DNA from: Paenibacillus sp. XY044
GTDB taxonomy: Bacteria; Bacillota; Bacilli; Paenibacillales; Paenibacillaceae
NCBI RefSeq assembly: GCF_002257645.1
Contig: NZ_NQMO01000005.1
Span: forward strand, 434,001-498,000
DNA length: 64,000 bases
Direction: 5' to 3'
In this document: one piece after another, positions 34,628 through 43,499 of the stretch
Layout of the letters: every line of letters begins with the position of its first letter
How positions within the stretch are numbered: position 1 is the first letter of the stretch
The notes under the pieces: model-generated
Seen by the model: the letters and a program-made list of their open reading frames with translations, nothing else
Told to the model about the DNA's origin: nothing
Database searches by the model: none
Position numbers and translations under genes: made by a program

Positions 34628-36049
34628 TCAGCTGCTCAGCTCGGCGCCGGAGGGGGAACCGGCTTCAGCCGTCTTCCGGTCATTCCGTGCGAGGAAGGCA
34701 ACGGAGAGGACGCCGACGGCGATCATCGCCGCGAACACGAAGAGGGACGGTACGAGATGATGACCGAAATCATTCGGAGTGGCGATAGCGCTGCCGCTCG
34801 CGAACACCAGGCCGCCGATGGCGACGCCGAACACCCCGCCAAGCTCGCGAGCGGTGTTGCTCATCCCGCTCGCTTCACCGGCCGCTTTTTCCGCCACCGA
34901 ACTGAGCAGCCCGTGCGATAGCGGCGTGAAACTGAAGCCCATGCCGGCTCCCGCGGCCATCATCAACGGAACGATATACCCGAACGGGAAGACAGCGCCT
35001 TCCCTGATGATGACCAGAGCAATGCCGATCAAGGCGAGGACCTGCAGGAGCATGCCGAACAACAATACTCGTTTCGAGCCGAATTTTCCGACGAACAGAC
35101 CCGCCAGCGGCGCAGCGACCATCGTGCACGCGGTCCACACCATCTCCCGGACGCCGGCGCCGAGAGCCGAGTAGCCCTGAGCTTGCTGCAGGAATAATGT
35201 AAGCAGGAAGATCGCTCCAAATATACCGGCGTTCAGCCAGAACCCTGCGGACAAATACGCGCTGTAATTCCGTTCACGGAAATGTTTGAACTGAACGAAC
35301 GGCTGCTTGCGGCTTCGTTCCCATCCATAAAAGGCAAGGAGCAGCAGTACGCCGCCAGCGATCGGACCCCAGACGCTAAACGAGCCCCAGCCTTCGTCGT
35401 TGCCGCGGACCATGCCGAAGATCAGTCCGAACAAGCCGGCGCCAAGCAGCGCGATGCCAAGCGGGTCGATCGGTTTGCGTTCCCCTTTCGACTCCTTCAG
35501 CCAGCGCATGCCGAACAGCACTGCCAGCACGCCGATCGGAACATTGACCCAGAAGATCGCCTCCCACGGCGCCCCCTCGATAATCGCTCCGCCGACCAGC
35601 GGACCGACGGACAGCCCGAGGCCGGAGATGCCCGACCAGATGCCGATCGCGGCCGCTCTCTTCTCAGGCGGGAACGCGGCGTTCACCAGCGTCAGGCTGA
35701 TCGGCATAATGGCCGCGGCGCCGATCCCTTGAAGCGCACGGGCCAGCGTCAGCTGCAGCGAGCTGTCGCTGAGCGCCGATGCGAGCGAGCCCAGCGTGAA
35801 CAGGACGACGCCCGTCAGAAACATGCGCTTGCGCCCGAAGCGCTCTCCCAGCGCGCTGAACGGAATGAGAAGCACGGCGAACGCCAACGTATAAGCGTTC
35901 ATAAACCATTGCAGGTCGGACATCCCAGCATGGAAGGAAGCCTGGATGGACGGCAGCGCCACCCCAATGACCAAATTGTCCAGCATCGCCATGAACAGTG
36001 TAATGCAGGTAACGATCAACAAGCGGACTCGATCTGCGGCAGACATCAT
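34628..36049 (-). CDS. MFS drug exporter, DHA2 (EmrB/QacA) family
   Basis: Fourteen-helix proton-driven multidrug exporter. Seen: MLDNLVIGVALPSIQ (motif D1), LGERFGRKRMFLTGVVLFTL (motif A), ARALQGIGAAAIMPISLTLV (motif B), and GIWSGISGLGLSVGPLVGG (motif C, exporter-specific). ATG 36049 is chosen with AGAGG upstream; GTG 36061 is possible. A palindrome at 36074 overlaps its promoter region, and a TetR gene lies 310 bp upstream in the same orientation. Confidence 0.92.
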   Translation of the reverse strand: MMSAADRVRLLIVTCITLFMAMLDNLVIGVALPSIQASFHAGMSDLQWFMNAYTLAFAVLLIPFSALGERFGRKRMFLTGVVLFTLGSLASALSDSSLQLTLARALQGIGAAAIMPISLTLVNAAFPPEKRAAAIGIWSGISGLGLSVGPLVGGAIIEGAPWEAIFWVNVPIGVLAVLFGMRWLKESKGERKPIDPLGIALLGAGLFGLIFGMVRGNDEGWGSFSVWGPIAGGVLLLLAFYGWERSRKQPFVQFKHFRERNYSAYLSAGFWLNAGIFGAIFLLTLFLQQAQGYSALGAGVREMVWTACTMVAAPLAGLFVGKFGSKRVLLFGMLLQVLALIGIALVIIREGAVFPFGYIVPLMMAAGAGMGFSFTPLSHGLLSSVAEKAAGEASGMSNTARELGGVFGVAIGGLVFASGSAIATPNDFGHHLVPSLFVFAAMIAVGVLSVAFLARNDRKTAEAGSPSGAELSS

Positions 36050-36073
36050 TTTCAAATACACCTCTTTTTAATT

Positions 36074-36093
36074 TTTATTTATAGATAAATAAA
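36074..36093 (-). promoter_or_regulatory. Operator-like palindrome before the DHA2 exporter
   Basis: Perfect 9-bp arms TTTATTTAT-AG-ATAAATAAA, 25 bp upstream of the exporter start. A related element lies upstream of the TetR gene at 36919, so it is a candidate TetR operator. The rest of 36094-36358 is GC-rich with no gene that I can support. Confidence 0.6.
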
Positions 36094-36358
36094 TAAAACG
36101 GCAAAAAAATAGGGCCTTCCCTCGGCTGACCACACTTAATCTTGCCGTTCCCGGCATTCGGCTTAACGTACCTGGCAATCTGCACCGGCCTTTCCATATT
36201 CGGCTTCCCGCTATTCACTCGGGCTCCCCGTATTCCGTCTCGATTCAGCCCCCAACGACGAACCCGATCATTATCCGGTCCTGCCCGGAAGGGCGACGGA
36301 TGCAAGCGGTACCTGGCAGACCGGCCTTCTCAAGCCGGCCAGCAGGTCTCCGCGCACA

Positions 36359-36904
36359 TCAGACGTCGCCATCTCCCGGGTCCAGCCGTTTAAGCTGCGG
36401 CAAGTCGAGCACTTCTCCCATCGAGATCACCATCCCGCAGGCGATGAACTGGGCTGCTAGCGGACCGGGGTGCGGCAAGCCGGCGTCCGCAAACCGTCTG
36501 GCGACAAATTCATGGATGGACGCGAACTGCTCACGCACAAAAGCTCGCACTTCCGGCTCCGGTGTTGCGAACGAATGCATGCACAACAGAATCTCGTCGC
36601 GATGCGTCTCCATCAGTTCGTTGAACGCGTTGCCCATCCGGTCAGCCAACTTCTCCGGCGGCGCCTCGACGGCCCGGAACGCCTCGACCAGCCGGCCGAT
36701 CGCCCTTTCTAGGACCGCCAAGTACAATAGCTCTTTAGATTTAAAGAAATGAAACACATAAGGCTGAGTAACCCCTACTTCGGCAGCCACCATCGCCGTC
36801 GTCGTCTTGTAGAAGCCGTTGTTCGCGAATAAGTTCGCCGCGGCGTCCAATATCTGACCCTTGCGATTGAGAGAGCCGAGGTCTTGATCTTTATGTCTGG
36901 CCAT
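36359..36904 (-). CDS. TetR-family regulator of the DHA2 exporter
   Basis: Repressor with an N-terminal HTH (GQILDAAANLFANNGFYKTT, MVAAEVGVTQPYVFHFFKSK) and a C-terminal ligand-binding domain of helices. Length 181 aa is normal. ATG 36904 has GAGGTG upstream. It lies directly upstream of the exporter on the same strand. AT-rich palindromes before both genes suggest autoregulation and control of the exporter. Confidence 0.9.
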   Translation of the reverse strand: MARHKDQDLGSLNRKGQILDAAANLFANNGFYKTTTAMVAAEVGVTQPYVFHFFKSKELLYLAVLERAIGRLVEAFRAVEAPPEKLADRMGNAFNELMETHRDEILLCMHSFATPEPEVRAFVREQFASIHEFVARRFADAGLPHPGPLAAQFIACGMVISMGEVLDLPQLKRLDPGDGDV

Positions 36905-36918
36905 ATTGCACCTCGTTT

Positions 36919-36936
36919 ATTTATTTACCAATAAAT
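36919..36936 (-). promoter_or_regulatory. Operator-like palindrome before the TetR gene
   Basis: ATTTATT-TACC-AATAAAT, 7-bp arms, 15 bp upstream of the TetR start. It shares TTTATT/AATAAA arms with the element at 36074. The gap 36937-37249 has no gene beyond a terminator. Confidence 0.5.
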
Positions 36937-37046
36937 TAATTTATTCCAGCGTCATTGTCAACTTCTTTTTTTCAGCCAGCCGGAATGGGGGGATTTAGCT
37001 GCCGCTGTGCCATACCACTTCTCCTTTGGCAATTAAGATAAAAACA

Positions 37047-37078
37047 TATAAAAAAGCGAACACCTTAGGGGTGTTCGC
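37047..37078 (-). terminator. Terminator of the SDR-hydrolase operon
   Basis: GCGAACACC/GGTGTTCGC 9-bp stem with a TTTTTT tail on the minus strand, about 170 bp past the hydrolase stop. Confidence 0.85.
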
Positions 37079-37249
37079 TCAAGAGCTTGTTGTGGATGTG
37101 TATCCGTGGATGCGGTACATAAAGTTCTTCTAACTCCATTGATTCGGAAGTTAATTTGACTGACAACGCCGACATGCAACTTCGAGATGGTGCATCCGTT
37201 GCTTTCCACGGCGTTGCCATCAGGTCGGTGCGTGCGCCCTGTCTGGTCC

Positions 37250-38170
37250 TTACTTTGATTCGACGCGACCCAGCGGGTTGGCGCTCTCACCCAGAGCCGC
37301 GCAGGCTGCTTGCCAGCTGGAATCGTCGAGGCCGAGCGCGCTGCGCAGGTAAGCCCATGTGACCCGCTGGAGCAGGGCGACTCGTTCGGGACTCTCGTCC
37401 GTCGTCTCGGTGACGTTGTACCCGGGGATTCCGCCAAGCGAGTGTTCTCCCCCGAAAAGGGTGAGCAGGCTCTTGCTGCCCGGGCTCAGGAAGTACGGGT
37501 CGGTGAACCAGTCCGGTCCCCGATTGGACAGCATGGACTGGTCCTGGTCTCCCGCGACCACGAGCGTCGGCGTGTTCATGTCCTCGAAGCTCGGGTTCAT
37601 GAAGGGGAAGTGCTCGGCCGCGAATGGGCTCAAGTCAGCTCCCCCCTTGCCCGTCGTGGCAAGCAGCACGCCCGCCTTGATCCGCGGGTCGGACATGTCC
37701 TCTCCCGGCTGGCCGTCGGCATCGAGGACCCGCGCGCCTAGCAGCGTGCTCACCGTCTGTCCTCCCCAGGAGTGGCCGGCTGCGGCGATGCGGCTTCGAT
37801 CCAGGCGCCCGCTGAGGCCGGGCACGGAAGCTTCGATCCGATCAAGCTGGTCGAGGACGCGCTTCAGATCATCGACCCGTAAGCGCCAGATCAGCGGTGT
37901 ACGGGGATCTTCAGGAGGAAGATTCAGCGTTCTCGAATCGAGGTGAGTAGGTTGAATGACCACGAAGCCGTGAGCGGCCCAGAAATCAACCAACGGGGCG
38001 TAGCCATCCATCGACGAGCCAAAGCCGTGGGAGAAAACGAGAATAGGCAGGTCGCGTCCCGTCACGGGCGCAGATACCCGCACTTGCAGATCTTCACCCC
38101 GTTCCGGGGCGGATAGCACTACCGGTTTTACTGAAATGACTGGAGTTGGAGTGTTAACGTTGATATTCAT
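37250..38170 (-). CDS. Alpha/beta hydrolase (PAF-acetylhydrolase/chlorophyllase-like)
   Basis: Serine hydrolase. The oxyanion region reads LPILVFSHGFGSSMDGYAPL, the nucleophile elbow AAAGHSWGGQTVSTLLGAR contains G-H-S-W-G, an acidic residue follows in TPTLVVAGDQDQSM, and a His appears in LFGGEHSLGGIPGY. There is no signal peptide. ATG 38170 has AAGGAA about 8 nt upstream and is preferred over an in-frame start at 38227. It follows the SDR gene by 50 bp in a MarR-controlled operon. Substrate unknown, perhaps an ester or organic toxicant. Confidence 0.88.
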   Translation of the reverse strand: MNINVNTPTPVISVKPVVLSAPERGEDLQVRVSAPVTGRDLPILVFSHGFGSSMDGYAPLVDFWAAHGFVVIQPTHLDSRTLNLPPEDPRTPLIWRLRVDDLKRVLDQLDRIEASVPGLSGRLDRSRIAAAGHSWGGQTVSTLLGARVLDADGQPGEDMSDPRIKAGVLLATTGKGGADLSPFAAEHFPFMNPSFEDMNTPTLVVAGDQDQSMLSNRGPDWFTDPYFLSPGSKSLLTLFGGEHSLGGIPGYNVTETTDESPERVALLQRVTWAYLRSALGLDDSSWQAACAALGESANPLGRVESK

Positions 38171-38220
38171 AGATAAAGTTCCTTTCTTGAAGAGAGATTG
38201 GGTTTGAATCACACGCTCGA

Positions 38221-38973
38221 TCACCATGGAAGCAGGCGATTCTCATTTGAAAATGTGCCCGTTGGACCGTTCTCGTCGAGAAGTGCGAGGCGCACGGGTT
38301 GACGTGCGGCCTGCTCGACCGTGCCCGTACCCTCAAAGTTGTTGAGGTCCGTCGAAGTGAAGCCCGGGCATACTGCGTTGACCTTGATGCCTGTGGACTC
38401 GAGTTCGATAGCGAAAGCGAGGGTGATCGCATTTAGGGCGGTCTTGGACGGGCTGTAAACGGCACCGAACATCGGGCGGTGCGGATTGGTCGGGTCCGCG
38501 TTCAACGTCAGCGAGCCTGCACCGCTCGATACGTTGACGATACGTCCAGCCGGCGCCTTAAGCAGAAGCGGCAGCATTGCTTGCGTGACGGCGATAACGC
38601 CGAATACGTTCGTCTCGAATACCGCCCGCACCTCATCGAGAGATGCGACGCTAGGCCGGCCTGACTTCCCGACCTCCTCGAGCGACCTGCCGGGCTTGCC
38701 TGCATGCGAGATGCCCGCGTTGTTCACGAGCACGTCAAGGCGGCCTAGCTCACTGCGGATACGCTCTGCCGCCGCGTCGATGGAAGCCTGATTCGTGACG
38801 TCAAGTTGGAGGGCACGGGCATCCGTCCCTACGCTATTCGCCGCCGTCTCCCCATTCTCGAGATTGCGTGACCCGACAAGCACGGTGAAGCCGTGTGATG
38901 CGAGATCCTTTGCAATTTGAAGACCGATTCCTTTGTTGGCCCCGGTGACCAGGGCGACGGGTTTATCATTCAT
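38221..38973 (-). CDS. SDR-family oxidoreductase (carbonyl-reductase-like)
   Basis: Short-chain dehydrogenase: ALVTGANKGIGLQIAKDLAS cofactor loop, VGSRNLENGE suggesting [17 protein letters not shown], catalytic Ser in IVNVSSGAGSL and Tyr/Lys in YSPSKTALNA. Length 250 aa. ATG 38973 has GGGAG upstream. The longer loop between the NNAG and Ser motifs (RSLEEVGKSGRPSVASLDEV) is as in plant/bacterial carbonyl reductases. First gene of the pair with the hydrolase; divergent from a MarR regulator across four operators. Confidence 0.92.
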   Translation of the reverse strand: MNDKPVALVTGANKGIGLQIAKDLASHGFTVLVGSRNLENGETAANSVGTDARALQLDVTNQASIDAAAERIRSELGRLDVLVNNAGISHAGKPGRSLEEVGKSGRPSVASLDEVRAVFETNVFGVIAVTQAMLPLLLKAPAGRIVNVSSGAGSLTLNADPTNPHRPMFGAVYSPSKTALNAITLAFAIELESTGIKVNAVCPGFTSTDLNNFEGTGTVEQAARQPVRLALLDENGPTGTFSNENRLLPW

Positions 38974-39024
38974 CGTAATCATCTCCCTTTCGTGCATCGA
39001 AGTGCGGTATTTGTAAACTTCCGA

Positions 39025-39153
39025 GTTGATGTGTCAACCTAATACCCGGAATGGTACCTTGGGTTGACACGTCAACTTATTGATCAGATTATCACCTCTG
39101 GTTGATATATCAACCTGGTATCTACTGTAACATGTTGTGGTTGATGCGTCAAC
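39025..39153. promoter_or_regulatory. Array of four evenly spaced MarR-type operators
   Basis: Four 14-bp palindromes of the form GTTGA-4nt-TCAAC: 39025-39038, 39063-39076, 39101-39114, 39140-39153. Centres are 38, 38 and 39 bp apart. They fill the divergent gap between the SDR gene and the MarR gene. The last one ends 17 bp before the MarR start, so autorepression is likely. Confidence 0.85.
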
Positions 39154-39170
39154 CATGATATGATGTCTCT

Positions 39171-39632
39171 ATGGATAAGAACGAGCTAAACGAAGAAGAA
39201 ATGCGAATATGGCATATGTGGAAAGGCTCCTTCCAGACCATCTTCGGCCGCGTAATCAAGGACATGTCCGAGAGCACAGGACTATCCGAAGGTGATTATG
39301 GTGTATTGGACCGGTTAGACCTGTTAGGAGACGGAAGTCTTCGCCAACAGGAATTAGCCGACTCAATGGATTGGGATAAGAGCCGACTGTCACATCATTT
39401 GACACGAATGGAGAAGCGTGGACTCGTGAAGAGGAAACCGCTGGACACGGATCGCGGTGTTCAAGTCATCATCACTCCTGCGGGGAAATCAGCACTCGAT
39501 GATGCCCGTCCCATCGTCTCAAAGGCAATACGCAAGCATTTCTTTGATCAATTAACGGATCAGGACATCGAGTCGATTACTAGGCTGGCGGAGAAGGCAA
39601 AGTCTTCGTCTTGCAATGCCCCGCCGCCTTGA
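39171..39632 (+). CDS. MarR-family regulator
   Basis: Winged-helix dimeric repressor. Seen: YGVLDRLDLLGDGSLRQQEL, DKSRLSHHLTRMEKRGLVKR recognition helix and wing (DTDRGVQVIITPAG). Length 153 aa is typical. ATG 39171 has no recognisable Shine-Dalgarno sequence, suggesting a short or leaderless mRNA from a promoter embedded in the operator array. It probably represses the divergent SDR-hydrolase operon and itself. Confidence 0.92.
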   Translation: MDKNELNEEEMRIWHMWKGSFQTIFGRVIKDMSESTGLSEGDYGVLDRLDLLGDGSLRQQELADSMDWDKSRLSHHLTRMEKRGLVKRKPLDTDRGVQVIITPAGKSALDDARPIVSKAIRKHFFDQLTDQDIESITRLAEKAKSSSCNAPPP

Positions 39633-39651
39633 CCGTGATCGACATAGAACA

Positions 39652-39690
39652 AGCCCTTCCACCAAATCGGCGGAGGGGCTTTTACTTTCC
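39652..39690 (+). terminator. Terminator after the MarR gene
   Basis: AAGCCCTTCC/GGAGGGGCTT stem with one G-T pair, 11-nt loop, TTTTACTTT tail. Confidence 0.75.
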
Positions 39691-39730
39691 GCGCGTAATA
39701 ATCCCTTGAACGCCAACCGCGAGTAAACAA

Positions 39731-39760
39731 AAGGAGCTGCCACAGGCAGCTCCTTGGTTT
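39731..39760. terminator. Second terminator, convergent MarR / leuA
   Basis: Perfect 11-bp stem AAGGAGCTGCC/GGCAGCTCCTT with a 3-nt loop. It can serve leuA on the minus strand and read-through from the MarR gene. Confidence 0.75.
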
Positions 39761-39820
39761 ATTTTATGTGTGTGAAGACTCCCATCCTTGCAGACGAGAA
39801 ATTTCCCTTCGTGGAAGCGA

Positions 39821-41488
39821 TCAGTTTGTGGAACGACTAAACTGATTCACAGCACTAAACAGAGCTTTTACCGATGAGGTCATAATATCAACGTCAATGC
39901 CGCAGCCCCAATATACACTGCCGTTGGTAGCCGTGATGCCGATATAAGACACCGCTTGGGATTTCGAGCCTATTTCCAGAGCATGCTCCGTATAGATCAA
40001 ATCGGAATAATCCAGTCCAAGTTCGGTTTGCAGGGCATTGCTGATCGCATCGAGTCTGCCGTTTCCGTTGCCGGCAATTTCCTTAACTTCGTTGCCGGTA
40101 CGAATCGTGACGATCGTTTGGAAATCTTCATTGTCGGTCATGCGGTATTTAACAAACTCGACAGGCGTTTGGATATTCACGTATTCCTTCAAGAAAATAG
40201 CGTAGATCTCCTCGGGCATCAGTTCTTTCTGCTGCTGATCCGATACGTTTTTAACGAAGTATCCGAAGTTTTCGCGCATTTTTGCCGGGAGATCGAGTCC
40301 GTACTTCAGCTGCAGCACGTATCCGATTCCGCCTTTGCCGGACTGGCTGTTGATGCGGATAATGTCGCCTTCATATTCCCTGCCGATGTCCATCGGATCA
40401 ATCAGCAGATAAGGGACCGACCAATGCTTGGGTTCCTTTTCCTCGCGCCATTTCATTCCTTTGGCAATGGCATCCTGATGCGAACCGGAGAACGCGGTGA
40501 ATACCAGCTCGCCTCCGTAAGGATGTCTTTCGCTCACTCTCATTTTGGTCAACCGTTCGTACACGGAGGCGATCGCAGGGATGTTCTCAAAATTCAGCTT
40601 CGGATCCACCCCGTGAGAGTACATGTTGAGAGCCAGCGTCACAATGTCCACGTTCCCTGTCCGTTCCCCGTTTCCGAACAATGTGCCCTCGACGCGCTGA
40701 GCTCCGGCCAGCATGCCCAGCTCGGCGTCCGCTACGCCCGTTCCTCTGTCATTATGCGGATGCACCGACAAAATCACATGTTCCCGGAAGTTCAGATGCT
40801 CACTCATATACTCGATCTGGCTGGCGTAGACGTGAGGCATCGACATGGATACCGTTGCCGGAAGATTAATGATGACCGGATTTTCCGCCGTCGGCTGCCA
40901 TACGTCAAGCACGCTGTTGCAGATGTCCAGCGAAAACTCGATCTCCGTTCCGGTAAAGCTCTCCGGCGAATATTGGAATTGGAAGTTCCCTTCCGTCTCC
41001 TGCGCGCATTCCTTCAGCAGCTTAGCGCCGCTCACGGCGATGGCGATAATCTCTTCCTTGGATTTGCGGAATACCTGCTCCCGCTGCGCCACGGAGGTCG
41101 AGTTGTACAGATGGACGACGGCTTTTTTCGCGCCTTTCAGCGATTCGAACGTTTTGCGGATGATGTGCTCTCTCGATTGGGTCAGCACCTGGATCGTCAC
41201 GTCGTCCGGGATCAAATCCTGCTCAATCAGTGTGCGCAAAAAGGCGAATTCCGTCTCGGAGGCTGCGGGGAATCCAACTTCGATCTCCTTGAATCCGATA
41301 TCTACAAGCAGTTTGAAGTATTCCAGCTTCTCCTCCAGATTCATCGGAACGATTAACGCCTGATTGCCGTCGCGAAGGTCAACGCTGCACCAAATCGGCG
41401 CCTCCGTAATATATTCCTTCCGGGTCCAATTCAGGCTGGTCTCCGGCGGCATAAAATATCCTCTGTCGTATTTGTTTACATTTTTCAT
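39821..41488 (-). CDS. leuA: 2-isopropylmalate synthase, LeuA2 type
   Basis: First committed enzyme of leucine synthesis: condenses 2-oxoisovalerate with acetyl-CoA. The long class (555 aa) is shown by N-terminal PPETSLNWTRKEYITEAPIW, metal/substrate motif SVDLRDGNQALIVPM, the catalytic barrel (ILSVHPHNDRGTGVADAELG with His ligands; LFGNGERTGNVDIVTLALNM), a subdomain RINSQSGKGGIGYVLQLKYG, and the C-terminal regulatory domain for leucine feedback (ISNALQTELGLDYSDLIYTE). ATG 41488 has GAAAGGAAGGG upstream. A T-box leader with a leucine specifier precedes it, so expression is controlled by tRNA-Leu charging. Confidence 0.97.
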   Translation of the reverse strand: MKNVNKYDRGYFMPPETSLNWTRKEYITEAPIWCSVDLRDGNQALIVPMNLEEKLEYFKLLVDIGFKEIEVGFPAASETEFAFLRTLIEQDLIPDDVTIQVLTQSREHIIRKTFESLKGAKKAVVHLYNSTSVAQREQVFRKSKEEIIAIAVSGAKLLKECAQETEGNFQFQYSPESFTGTEIEFSLDICNSVLDVWQPTAENPVIINLPATVSMSMPHVYASQIEYMSEHLNFREHVILSVHPHNDRGTGVADAELGMLAGAQRVEGTLFGNGERTGNVDIVTLALNMYSHGVDPKLNFENIPAIASVYERLTKMRVSERHPYGGELVFTAFSGSHQDAIAKGMKWREEKEPKHWSVPYLLIDPMDIGREYEGDIIRINSQSGKGGIGYVLQLKYGLDLPAKMRENFGYFVKNVSDQQQKELMPEEIYAIFLKEYVNIQTPVEFVKYRMTDNEDFQTIVTIRTGNEVKEIAGNGNGRLDAISNALQTELGLDYSDLIYTEHALEIGSKSQAVSYIGITATNGSVYWGCGIDVDIMTSSVKALFSAVNQFSRSTN

Positions 41489-41542
41489 GGATACCCTTCC
41501 TTTCGTCGATTCCTATGCTAATCTGCCAAAGATCGGAGGCGC

Positions 41543-41830
41543 AAAAAAAGCCTTTCATCTCCATTAACAGAGACGAAAGACTTTAACATCTTACGCGGTA
41601 CCACTCCGAATTCATGCCAACGCCGGCATGCACTCTACGGATACGGTTTGCATAAACACGGACAAACCTGGATCCTCCTGATGATAACGGTCAGGCTCCG
41701 GCTCCACCTACTTCTATTTCAGCGAGCAACTCCAAGGCGAGTTCCAATTTTCTCCACGGCTGTTTCACACCGGCCAACAGCTCTCTGTTCGCTTAGAAAA
41801 CCGTACTATTCCTTTTCAACGTAGTTTAAT
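41543..41830 (-). ncRNA. T-box riboswitch (leucine) of leuA
   Basis: Leader read on the minus strand. Stem I carries AGAGAGCTGTTGG and a G-rich distal loop, then a specifier loop with CTC (41739-41741), a leucine codon, in the usual GAA-xxx-GCC context. The T-box core GTGGTACCGCG lies at 41594-41604 and a terminator stem at 41550-41562 with 41569-41581 is followed by seven T. A promoter TTGACA-17-TAGCAT lies upstream near 41842-41870. Uncharged tRNA-Leu would stabilise the antiterminator. The 449-bp gap is thus fully explained. Confidence 0.93.
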
Positions 41831-41937
41831 TATTAGGATTAATGCTATATCACCGACACGATGGTGTCAAGTGTAATCTAACTCGTATTGTTCTTCCGTG
41901 CGGGGTTTAATATTCTGTGGGTTCAGCTTACAAATCA

Positions 41938-42420
41938 TTATGGCTCCATGTCCCCTTCTAATCTGTGCAGTAACTTATAATTAGGGTTTGCCTCCCAAGC
42001 TTCAAAGGGCACAAAGTATTTCGCATTCATGGCGTCTAAAAATCTGGATCGTTGCTGTGGTCTTGTGATGTATTTCCCAATATTGGATTCATCAATTTTT
42101 ATATATCTAGCTTCAAGTACTTCGTCTTCTTGTATTTTGATGTCTCCGCTTATGTATTGTGCTCTAAAGCACACAGACAAAACTTGTTTTGTTGTGTTCA
42201 TATAGACGCCGGTTATACCCATTGGCTTAATAACAATACCCGTTTCTTCAAGAAATTCTCTGCAAATCGCCTGATCAAGAGGTTCCCCTAATTCAACATT
42301 TCCACCCGGCATTTCCCATGTATCTGAACGCCAATGGGTTCTCAGTAACAGTACCTCACCGCTCTCATTAGTGAGTAGAGCTGATACCGAAATACACTGT
42401 TTAGGCACTTCATACTCCAA
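41938..42420 (-). CDS. Nudix hydrolase
   Basis: Pyrophosphohydrolase with a complete Nudix box GGNVELGEPLDQAICREFLE followed by ETGI (residues about 37-60), matching GX5EX7REUXEEXGU. The protein is 160 aa and stands alone. The start is TTG 42420, favoured by AAGGAGGG about 6 nt upstream. Nucleotide, sugar-nucleotide or CoA-type substrates are possible; nothing nearby helps decide. Confidence 0.92.
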   Translation of the reverse strand: MEYEVPKQCISVSALLTNESGEVLLLRTHWRSDTWEMPGGNVELGEPLDQAICREFLEETGIVIKPMGITGVYMNTTKQVLSVCFRAQYISGDIKIQEDEVLEARYIKIDESNIGKYITRPQQRSRFLDAMNAKYFVPFEAWEANPNYKLLHRLEGDMEP

Positions 42421-42569
42421 ACTAAGCCCTCCTTATCCAAATCCATTTCCATGCTAAATGACCTATTAGCTTAAACTACTTAGGTAAATGATGTGATATT
42501 CATCGTATTCGAGACTCATCGTCACGCTCCCTTTTTCAGGGGCACTTTTCCGGTAGTGACCTTAGCACG

Positions 42570-42605
42570 AAAAGACACCGCCGCAATGATTCGGCGATGC
42601 CTTTC
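42570..42605 (-). terminator. Terminator of the NTF2-like gene
   Basis: Minus-strand AAAGGCATCGCCG/CGGCGGTGTCTTTT stem with G-T pairs and a short T-tract, 24 bp past the stop at 42629. Confidence 0.75.
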
Positions 42606-42628
42606 TATCAACCCCATCCGCACAAGCC

Positions 42629-43408
42629 TCAAAACCGGCTGTTCGAATTTTTCCGCTTTTCTTCTGACAGGATCGCCTCAATGACGTCCCAATGCTCAGC
42701 GATCTTTCCGTCCTCTACGCGGAACAAATCGTAGAAAGCCGTCGGCTGGCCATCAAACAAACCCTCACTCACCGTAAGCACAAAATCGCCTTGTCCGATG
42801 ACCTGGTGGAGGTGAGTATATTGAAATTCAATCTTTTTCTCCGCCAGTGCCTGGAGTGCCGCATGAAGACCCGAAAGGCCGTCCCCAATATGCGGGCTGT
42901 GCTGAATGTAGCGATCCCCATCAAAGTAAGAGCCAAGCAGATCCGGGTTCTTCCCAAACAAAATGTTCTCGACGTAGCTTTTGACAAGTCCCTTGTTCGC
43001 ATCCGTCTTGTCGATATCCTGAATCGTGACCGGTCCATCAATCATCGTATGGCTGCTTGGCGTCTTCTCCACCATCTCCTGCAAGTTGTCCCAATGCTCG
43101 ACGATCAGCCCATTCTCAAAACGGAAAATATCAATGCCGATCTTAGGGCCGAAAAAATCATATACGGAATGGAACACCACAAAATCTCCGTCGACCAAAG
43201 CACGCTTAATGCTGACCTTCGTACCGATTTCCTTCAAATGATCTAACGCACCTAGCATGGCTTCACGGCCATTGGGTAAGGCTTGATTGTGCTGAATATA
43301 TTTTTCAGGATGAACGTAAGCCGTAATCGCTTCGGGGCGGCCGCTCTCCAAACTTTCCAGCACCGCGGTTGCCTTACGGACAAGCTCATTGTGATCGTTG
43401 AATGTCAT
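42629..43408 (-). CDS. Tandem SnoaL/NTF2-like protein
   Basis: Two SnoaL-like domains in one chain. The first (about 5-120) has YVHPEKYIQHNQALPNGREA and GIDIFRFENGLIVEHWDNLQ; the second (about 135-250) repeats the pattern as YFDGDRYIQHSPHIGDGLSG and FYDLFRVEDGKIAEHWDVIE. Single-domain relatives are about 130 aa, so this looks like an internal duplication. Family members are small-molecule cyclases/isomerases or scaffolds. ATG 43408 has GGGAGG upstream. It is divergent from a TetR gene. Confidence 0.87.
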   Translation of the reverse strand: MTFNDHNELVRKATAVLESLESGRPEAITAYVHPEKYIQHNQALPNGREAMLGALDHLKEIGTKVSIKRALVDGDFVVFHSVYDFFGPKIGIDIFRFENGLIVEHWDNLQEMVEKTPSSHTMIDGPVTIQDIDKTDANKGLVKSYVENILFGKNPDLLGSYFDGDRYIQHSPHIGDGLSGLHAALQALAEKKIEFQYTHLHQVIGQGDFVLTVSEGLFDGQPTAFYDLFRVEDGKIAEHWDVIEAILSEEKRKNSNSRF

Positions 43409-43499
43409 CGGAATATCCTCCCTATGTTATCGAAAGTTTAAAATTCCTTTTTGCGAGCGATGGACCGGCCCTGATCTCTCACCATTTATAGTCATCAGA

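Noticed and set aside
39956-41356. Long plus-strand frame opposite leuA (466 codons)
   Set aside because: Antisense shadow; leuA motifs are complete on the minus strand.
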